Shown here: positions 6,840 to 11,042 of the stretch, one piece after another
Layout: every line of letters starts with the position of its first letter
Position numbering within the stretch: position 1 is the first letter of the stretch
Assembly: GCA_023091735.1 (NCBI GenBank)
Contig: JALKBU010001442.1
Coordinates: 1-11,042 of the forward strand
Direction: 5' to 3'
Length of the DNA: 11,042 bases
DNA from: Trichomonas tenax
Taxonomy: Eukaryota; Parabasalia; Trichomonadida; Trichomonadidae
Position numbers and translations under genes: made by a program
The notes under the pieces: generated by a model
What the model saw: the letters and a program-made list of their open reading frames with translations, nothing else
What the model was told of the DNA's origin: nothing
Database searches by the model: none

Positions 6840-7801
6840 TTGTTTTTTCTGAATATATATTAGAATAAAATCATAATTAAACAAAGTCTGAATATTTTTG
6901 AATGGTTATAATATCAACTTTTTATATTGTTTCATATATCATATGGTTATGTCAATGACAAAATTTGGAGGCAAAACCGCTCTATAGTTTTGAGAGAAAA
7001 AGAAAAATAGATTTCTGATCTCCGTATAGAATAGAGTAAAAACAAATAGAAAATTGTTTTTGAGCCCGAAATTAACTCATTCAAAAAATTATTATAACAT
7101 CACAAAATTTATTAAAGTGAAGTTGCTTTGCTTTTGCAGGCAAAGAGTTTTTCAAATTTGTCAAAAAAAATTGATTGTTATCGAAAAATGTTTTATTTCT
7201 TTTGACAATTTTATGAATTTTAGTAGTTTTATTGTTTATAGATGTTAATTTTTGATTTTTTTTGAGAAAAATCACTTTTTGTAAAAGTACTGTTGTCAAA
7301 TTTTTGTTGCTTTTTATTTTTGTTGTATTTTTAAGTTCTTTTATCTTTTTACTTATTGTGTAGTTTTCTTTGTTTTAAAACGAAAAAAACTTTTTATTTT
7401 TGCGAATTTTGAATTTTGAAATGTCCCATTTTTCTGCCATGTCATAGTGTCCGTTTGCACTCAGCTAAAGCTCTGCAATTTTCTAAGGTGCATGATTTTG
7501 TTTTATATAATTTATCATTATCAAGTAGTCACAGACTAAGCTTTTGAGGATAGCTTAGGTTCTAGATATAGTTCTAAAGTCTCTTATAAATATGTGATAT
7601 AATATTTGTTAATATAAGCGTAATAGTATTTATTAATGAAATATTTATAATATACAGCAATATCCTATGATAAATATAGAAGATAAATGTGATTTAAATG
7701 ATTATTTTTTCCAAAATCAATCAATAAAGTGGTATATCACTATTTCATTAATAGATTTGTTGAACAAATAGGAAATAGTTAACATATATAACGCAATATC
7801 T
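6840..7801. other. T-rich spacer, no gene seen
   Basis: Long T-rich runs on the plus strand dominate, especially 7190-7400. Open frames here on both strands arise from low-complexity sequence and lack known motifs. No clear promoter or repeat could be identified. Confidence 0.6.
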
Positions 7802-8215
7802 TTAAAAATGCATAAATAAAAAACAAAAAAAATAGATCGTGTAGTACTTGATGACCTGTGGAGTTCTCTTCTGGTTCTGGTGCCTCTTGATGACTGATGG
7901 GACGTAGATCTTCTTTGTGACCATTGTGTAGTTTCAAGGCTGAATAGGCATTGAAATGCTGAGTGGCTTCAGTTGAGGCGAAGACCTGACGAGCTCTGTC
8001 CTCTTTCTCGCTAAGTAGAAAGCCGGTTCGATGACGTTAGACATGTATTCTCTGTCTAAGATCGATGTGATGAGTGCACTGGACTTGGAGAACAAGACTT
8101 TGCGCCCATTGGACTCAAAGCGCCCAAGAGCGGCGTTGAGATAGTTCTCATTGAGTTTATAATCTGTCAACAATTCTTCGATTGAGTTTATCTGGTCTAG
8201 TACAGCTGATTTTAG
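7802..8215 (-). pseudogene. C-terminal relic of a third kinase paralogue (kinase domain missing)
   Basis: The minus-strand frame is open from 8215 (TAA just upstream at 8216-8218) to a TGA at 7934-7936. The same frame then stays open to TAA at 7802-7804. Residues near the beginning, SIEELLTDYKLNENYL, align with the tail of the intact kinase, EIEQMLDDIVIDDSYL, directly after its HPWL motif. The later Arg/Pro/Ser-rich stretch (RTELVRSSPQLKPLSISMP) parallels the Pro/Ser-rich tail of the paralogue. No ATG lies in the first part. The 43 codons past the TGA (VTKKIYVPSVIKRHQNQK) use many G/C-ending codons, unlike the flanking spacer, which suggests the TGA is a nonsense change inside a former gene. 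Everything upstream of the tail, including the catalytic domain, is gone. It could instead be an unrelated small gene, but the UBA-like match and its place in the row favour a kinase relic. Confidence 0.55.
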
Positions 8216-8218
8216 TTA

Positions 8219-8970
8219 ATTAATTTTAATATTTCAATCTTCTTTTAGGAATGTTTTTTTGCTTTGTTATATGATAAGTAATTATCACATGTTGATATAA
8301 TTTAAAATTTCAACTAATTAACATAATGTCAACGTTGGATATTGATTGGAAATTTTCGATTTAATTGATTATGATACGATTAACATTAGTACATTCACAA
8401 GGTTATGTGTTCTGGTTGATTTTGTATGCTATTTCACTACAATATCTCTTTGCTCATTCAATATAAAATTATATTTCTCGATAATTCCTAATAGCTTTAG
8501 GAATTATATAAGATTATGAGAATATATTGGGATTCTCACATATTAATGCCATAAATGCATTCTATTGACAAAAAATACCAATGGAAACTAAGATATAAAC
8601 TTCATTTATTATGATGAAGTACGATAAGTCGAATATATCGATATGTGGTCATTACATTTTGGATTATCAAACAGCATACCCGCTTTCAGATTGAATCAAC
8701 TTATTTCTAACACTATAATAGCAATCTGATATAGATTAGTTTGCAATAATTTAGTTATAATCCTCTCTTTTGTGTATTCTGTTCTTGTCGTCTATGAGAG
8801 TTTCTTTTGTGAAATTTTGATCGAATATTAACTTATTCAATAATCAATATTGGAAATTGATTAACAAAAAATGTAACAACAATATTGATTGCTGGTATAG
8901 ATTACAATTCTGTATAAAATATAAGCCAAACGTCATCAGAAGTTAAAATAAATTCTAGTATTCGATAGAT
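8219..8970. other. A/T-rich spacer with small foldbacks
   Basis: No coding frame is seen upstream of the third kinase tail, so its catalytic domain is absent and not merely frameshifted nearby. The only structure noted is the pair of inverted repeats at 8481-8537. Confidence 0.55.
8481..8537. repeat. Two adjacent inverted repeats
   Basis: ATAATTCCTAA (8481-8491) and TTAGGAATTAT (8497-8507) are perfect 11-bp arms around TAGCT. Eleven bases later, GAGAAT (8518-8523) and ATTCTC (8532-8537) form a second, shorter pair. They lie in the spacer downstream of the CS/TPR gene. Confidence 0.5.
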
Positions 8971-8977
8971 TTATTTA
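8971..8977 (-). terminator. Stop codon fused to polyadenylation signal (TAAATAA)
   Basis: The minus strand reads TAAATAA, where TAA is the stop codon and TAAA is formed with the next base. In trichomonads the UAAA signal often overlaps the stop codon, giving very short 3'UTRs. This supports both the gene end and the organism assignment. Confidence 0.55.
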
Positions 8978-10006
8978 CATTCCTTTCTTTTTCATGATGA
9001 ATCTATACGCTGCGTATATGCCGCCGCCAACAAGAGCGGCTGCTCCAGCAATAACTCCTAAATTGAGGAGTTTAGAACTTTGATTCTGGCTGTACAAAGT
9101 ATATTGGACAGGAGACCTTTCCTCCAGCGGTGCAACATTAGGCTTTAACTGTTTCGCGATGTTATAGTGCATTTGTGCTTCTTCGACATTTTTCTCGACA
9201 CCAATTCCGTTATACAACAAATTAGCGAGATTAATGTGTGCAACCCAGTCTTTGTTATCGAACGCTATAGCTTTTCTGTATAATTCGGCTGCTTTCTTTC
9301 CATCTTTCGCTCCATATGGAATATAATTGAAAGGATCGTAGAAAATTGCACGAAATACGCAAGATTCAGGAGTATCTTTCACGATTTCCAAATATTTGTA
9401 AGCGAGTTTGTAGTCTTCTTCTGTATCTAAATACATGTGCGTAATTGCTACTTTGAGGTACACAGCGGGATATCCGTAGTCCTCGTTAACTTTTAGCGCA
9501 AAAGTATCAGCGTCAGCGATCGAAAAGCGGTTTTTTAGCATTAACCTGTAGAATGTTACGATTGCAGGAAGGAAACCCATCAGAGCCGACTCGTGGAGGA
9601 AATTGGCTGCATCCTGTGGCTGGCTTGCAGCTAAGTAGATGTGCAACATAAAAACAGAGTATGGGTCCATAATTTTGTGCGTAGTGTTGAGGCCGCCTAT
9701 TAATAAATCCCACGGTACTGAATCTACGGCATGGAGCGTTAATACGATTTTATCCTTATAAACGATTGTTGAGTAGCCAATGATGGGCAACACGAGAAGG
9801 CCGCAGAGGAACGGCGCTGCTCCATCAACTCCGACATAAACATCTCTTGTTTCTATGATGACTTCGATTTTGACTTCCTCTTCGTGATCTTCGGGCAGCT
9901 TCACGGTGATGATGATCTGGTTGGACTCCGGAATCTGCGCCAGTGTGTAGACGTATGAATCTGCGTATTTTTTGCTAACTTTTGGAAGAATAATTTCTTC
10001 GTCCAT
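8975..10006 (-). CDS. Tail-anchored CS/HSP20-like and TPR/Sel1 protein, candidate Tom36/Tom46-like hydrogenosomal import receptor
   Basis: The product has 343 aa and three parts. Residues about 14-103 resemble a CS (p23/HSP20-like) beta-sandwich: repeated beta-strands (IIITVKLP, VKIEVIIE), a VYVGVDGAAPFLCG turn, KIVLTL, and a Trp after the last strand (VPWDLL). Residues about 115-288 are helical repeats, the last being Sel1/TPR-like (KKAAELYRKAIAFDNKDW, then ANLLYNGIGVEKNVEEA). Residues about 313-336 are one Gly/Ala-rich membrane segment, followed by a short basic tail MKKKGM. There is no N-terminal signal, so it should be tail-anchored with the CS and TPR parts in the cytosol. I recall this arrangement for Tom36 and Tom46 of the T. 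vaginalis hydrogenosome TOM complex, which bind incoming precursors; orthology is inferred. The ATG at 10006 is 13 nt downstream of an Inr-like TCATT, and the stop overlaps TAAA. No lesions are seen. Other possible locations are ER or another outer membrane. Confidence 0.75.
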   Translation of the reverse strand: MDEEIILPKVSKKYADSYVYTLAQIPESNQIIITVKLPEDHEEEVKIEVIIETRDVYVGVDGAAPFLCGLLVLPIIGYSTIVYKDKIVLTLHAVDSVPWDLLIGGLNTTHKIMDPYSVFMLHIYLAASQPQDAANFLHESALMGFLPAIVTFYRLMLKNRFSIADADTFALKVNEDYGYPAVYLKVAITHMYLDTEEDYKLAYKYLEIVKDTPESCVFRAIFYDPFNYIPYGAKDGKKAAELYRKAIAFDNKDWVAHINLANLLYNGIGVEKNVEEAQMHYNIAKQLKPNVAPLEERSPVQYTLYSQNQSSKLLNLGVIAGAAALVGGGIYAAYRFIMKKKGM

Positions 10007-10016
10007 TTTTTTAATA

Positions 10017-10021
10017 AATGA
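10017..10021 (-). promoter_or_regulatory. Candidate Inr (TCATT) for the tail-anchored receptor gene
   Basis: The minus strand reads CACTCATTTATT upstream of the ATG, with TCATT at 10021-10017. With A at 10019 as +1, the leader is 13 nt, typical for trichomonads. This supports the ATG at 10004-10006 as the true start. Confidence 0.6.
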
Positions 10022-10045
10022 GTGTAGGTTAATTTTTAAAATGTA

Positions 10046-10085
10046 AATTTCGGGATAAAATAAGTTTACAATTGCAATTTCGGGA
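10046..10085. promoter_or_regulatory. Pair of AATTTCGGGA direct repeats, 30 bp apart
   Basis: AATTTCGGGA occurs at 10046-10055 and 10076-10085, in the same orientation, 25-65 bp upstream of the presumed transcription start of the receptor gene. The spacing is three helical turns. This could be a pair of transcription-factor sites; no known trichomonad factor is assigned. Confidence 0.35.
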
Positions 10086-10138
10086 ATAGGGAAGAAATGT
10101 GTTTGTAGTCCTTTCTCTGTGTCCGCATATCAGAGCAC

Positions 10139-10156
10139 AGTTTGTACATACAAACT
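10139..10156. promoter_or_regulatory. Dyad AGTTTGTA-CA-TACAAACT upstream of the receptor gene
   Basis: A perfect 8-bp dyad with a 2-nt centre lies about 120-137 bp upstream of the presumed start site. It could be a binding site for a dimeric factor or incidental. The rest of 10086-10322 shows no gene. Confidence 0.35.
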
Positions 10157-10322
10157 TATGGCAAGTTATGGATAGTTTGACTTTTATATAAAAATGCATC
10201 GTCTATTTTTCCATAATTTGTATTTCTCAGCTTTACATCATTCATGAATAACTTTTGTAAACGTTCGGGGAATGTTTTATAAAAAATGTACTGACTCATT
10301 CTTTACTTAGGAAATAAAAAAA

Positions 10323-10385
10323 ATAAATTATTTTAAAAACTGATCAGATTTTATAAAGTCAGGAGTTTTAAAATAAAATTAACGT
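10323..10385. repeat. Partial TIR copy in left-type orientation
   Basis: Reading plus, ATAAATTATTTT, CTGA, ATTTTATAAAGTCAGGA and AAAATAAAATTAACGT follow the same order as 363-422 of the left element end. It is therefore inverted relative to the TIR copies starting at 10393. The part equivalent to 424-508, including the G run, is missing before the hairpin. It is probably a remnant of a second element end lying head-to-head with the right one. Confidence 0.55.
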
Positions 10386-10392
10386 AGTAATT

Positions 10393-10439
10393 AGATGTTC
10401 GCAGAACTCGAGGCGAAGACTCGAGTTCTGCGAACATCT
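10393..10439. repeat. 47-nt perfect hairpin at the right TIR end
   Basis: AGATGTTCGCAGAACTCGAG (10393-10412) and its exact complement CTCGAGTTCTGCGAACATCT (10420-10439) flank the loop GCGAAGA (10413-10419). It shares the outer 9-bp stem, a similar loop (GCGNAGN) and total length with the hairpin at 509-555, but has a different inner stem. Confidence 0.8.
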
Positions 10440-10448
10440 TTTTAAATA

Positions 10449-10790
10449 TATTTACGACAGAATTAATTTTACAAGTTAGGGTCCCCCATATAAAAAATAA
10501 ATTTTGAAATTGCTTTCAAAATTAACGTTAAAATTGATTTTAGAATTCCTGACTTTATAAAATGTATTCATTTTTGAAAATAATCCACGAGTTCTGCGAA
10601 CATCTTTTTAAGTAATTACTGAAATCACAAATTATAAAAACAATATTTATTAATGATATATATTTACGATAGAATTAATTTTACAAGTTAGGTCCCCCAT
10701 ATAAAAAATAAATTTTTGAATTTCTTACAAATTAACGTTAAAATTGATTTTGGAATTCCTGACTTTATAAAATTTATTCAGTTTTGAAAA
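10449..10790. repeat. Tandem duplication of the TIR body, spaced 212 bp at the 5' edge
   Basis: Copy A (10449-10580) and copy B (10661-10790) both contain TATTTACGA, AGAATTAATTTTACAAGTTA, GTCCCCCATATAAAAAATAA, AAATTAACGTTAAAATTGAT and AATTCCTGACTTTATAAAAT. Between them lies half a hairpin (AGTTCTGCGAACATCT, 10590-10605) and about 55 bp absent from copy A. The join at 10581-10605 puts CCACG, an inner-stem sequence of the left hairpin, beside the 3' arm of the right hairpin. Confidence 0.65.
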
Positions 10791-10907
10791 ATTTATGACT
10801 AACTAACTAAAAAAAGAAAGCGAAAGGAATTTATGAAGTCAGAAATTTGAAAATTAATTTAGTGGAAAATGTTTTACGTTACTTTATAAGTCAAGATTAG
10901 GATTTAA

Positions 10908-11042
10908 TTCAAAGCAAGGTATAAGAAAGAAGAAAACCCATTACAAGAAATCATAAAATTAATTTTAAACAGTATTTACGGAAAAACAATTTTAGCGCCA
11001 ATCGAAACAAAAATAAACTTCATTAATGATATTGATGCGATG
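10908..11042 (+). pseudogene. 5'-truncated DNA polymerase B (Maverick/protein-primed type), continues beyond window
   Basis: The frame opens after an in-frame TAA (10905-10907) and continues to the window edge with 45 residues. It contains NPLQEIIKLILNSIYGKT, the family B motif K-x3-N-S-x-Y-G that binds the incoming nucleotide, preceded by a basic KARYKKEE segment. In protein-primed PolB enzymes such as those of Mavericks, this motif lies hundreds of residues after the exonuclease domain and the first polymerase motif. Here, less than 120 bp separates it from TIR-like sequence, so the N-terminal half is missing and no ATG begins it. The copy is therefore a deleted, inactive polymerase unless a spliced or shifted upstream part exists elsewhere. 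Whether the C-terminal half is intact cannot be seen. Confidence 0.8.

Larger units (their letters stand above)
10393..11042. mobile_element. Maverick/Polinton end, right copy (interior to the right)
   Basis: It starts at the hairpin, runs through two tandem TIR-like copies, then CTAACTAACTAAAAAAAG with AAAGCGAAAG, and reaches a DNA polymerase B fragment at 10908. Similarity to the left element end is inverted, as expected for ends of related elements facing away from each other. The polymerase is known from Mavericks/Polintons, which use protein-primed replication. The element continues past the window. Confidence 0.65.

Noticed and set aside
7054..7299. Short open frames on both strands in the T-rich spacer
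   Set aside because: They are low-complexity sequence without ATG context, motifs or codon bias.
556..10392. Idea that the kinases and the receptor gene are internal cargo of one giant Maverick
   Set aside because: The TIR-like ends lie between these genes and both Maverick coding parts, with orientation pointing outwards, so two elements flanking host DNA is simpler.
1..11042. tRNA, rRNA, CRISPR array or spliceosomal intron
   Set aside because: I saw no cloverleaf, rRNA-like block or regular repeat-spacer array. I found no GTAYGT paired with an ACTAACACACAG-type 3' motif.

Overview
The window looks like nuclear DNA of a trichomonad, most likely Trichomonas vaginalis. It is very AT-rich and no intron motif was seen. 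Starts carry an Inr-like TCATT a few bases upstream, one stop codon is fused to a TAAA polyadenylation signal, there is a CAMK-type kinase cluster, and both ends carry Maverick/Polinton transposon sequence. The species is inferred from these traits and was not tested by a search.

Layout. (1) 1-555 is one end of a Maverick. It holds the last 39 codons of a phage tail-collar-like gene (3-122), a duplicated inner block, a terminal inverted repeat (TIR) and a 47-nt hairpin (509-555). (2) 556-2680 is mostly non-coding, with an orphan 107-aa ORF, two very small ORFs and several foldback or palindromic sequences. (3) 2680-3873 (minus) is an intact serine/threonine kinase. (4) 5695-6832 (minus) is a paralogous kinase killed by an in-frame TGA, a frameshift, a TAG and a DFG-to-YFG change. 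(5) 7802-8215 (minus) looks like the C-terminal tail of a third paralogue. (6) 8975-10006 (minus) encodes a 343-aa tail-anchored protein with a CS/HSP20-like domain and TPR/Sel1-like helices. This is the architecture I recall for the hydrogenosomal import receptors Tom36/Tom46. (7) 10323-11042 is a second Maverick end: rearranged TIR copies around another 47-nt hairpin, running into a 5'-truncated protein-primed DNA polymerase B fragment.

All the convincing host genes lie on the minus strand and look like separate single genes. The kinases form a decaying tandem family next to an organelle-receptor candidate, and this host island sits between two Maverick ends in opposite orientation. The most unusual signal is the pair of TIR-end hairpins. 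They have the same 9+11+7+11+9 layout, the same outer stem and a similar loop, but their inner stems differ in sequence while remaining paired. That suggests the fold itself matters.
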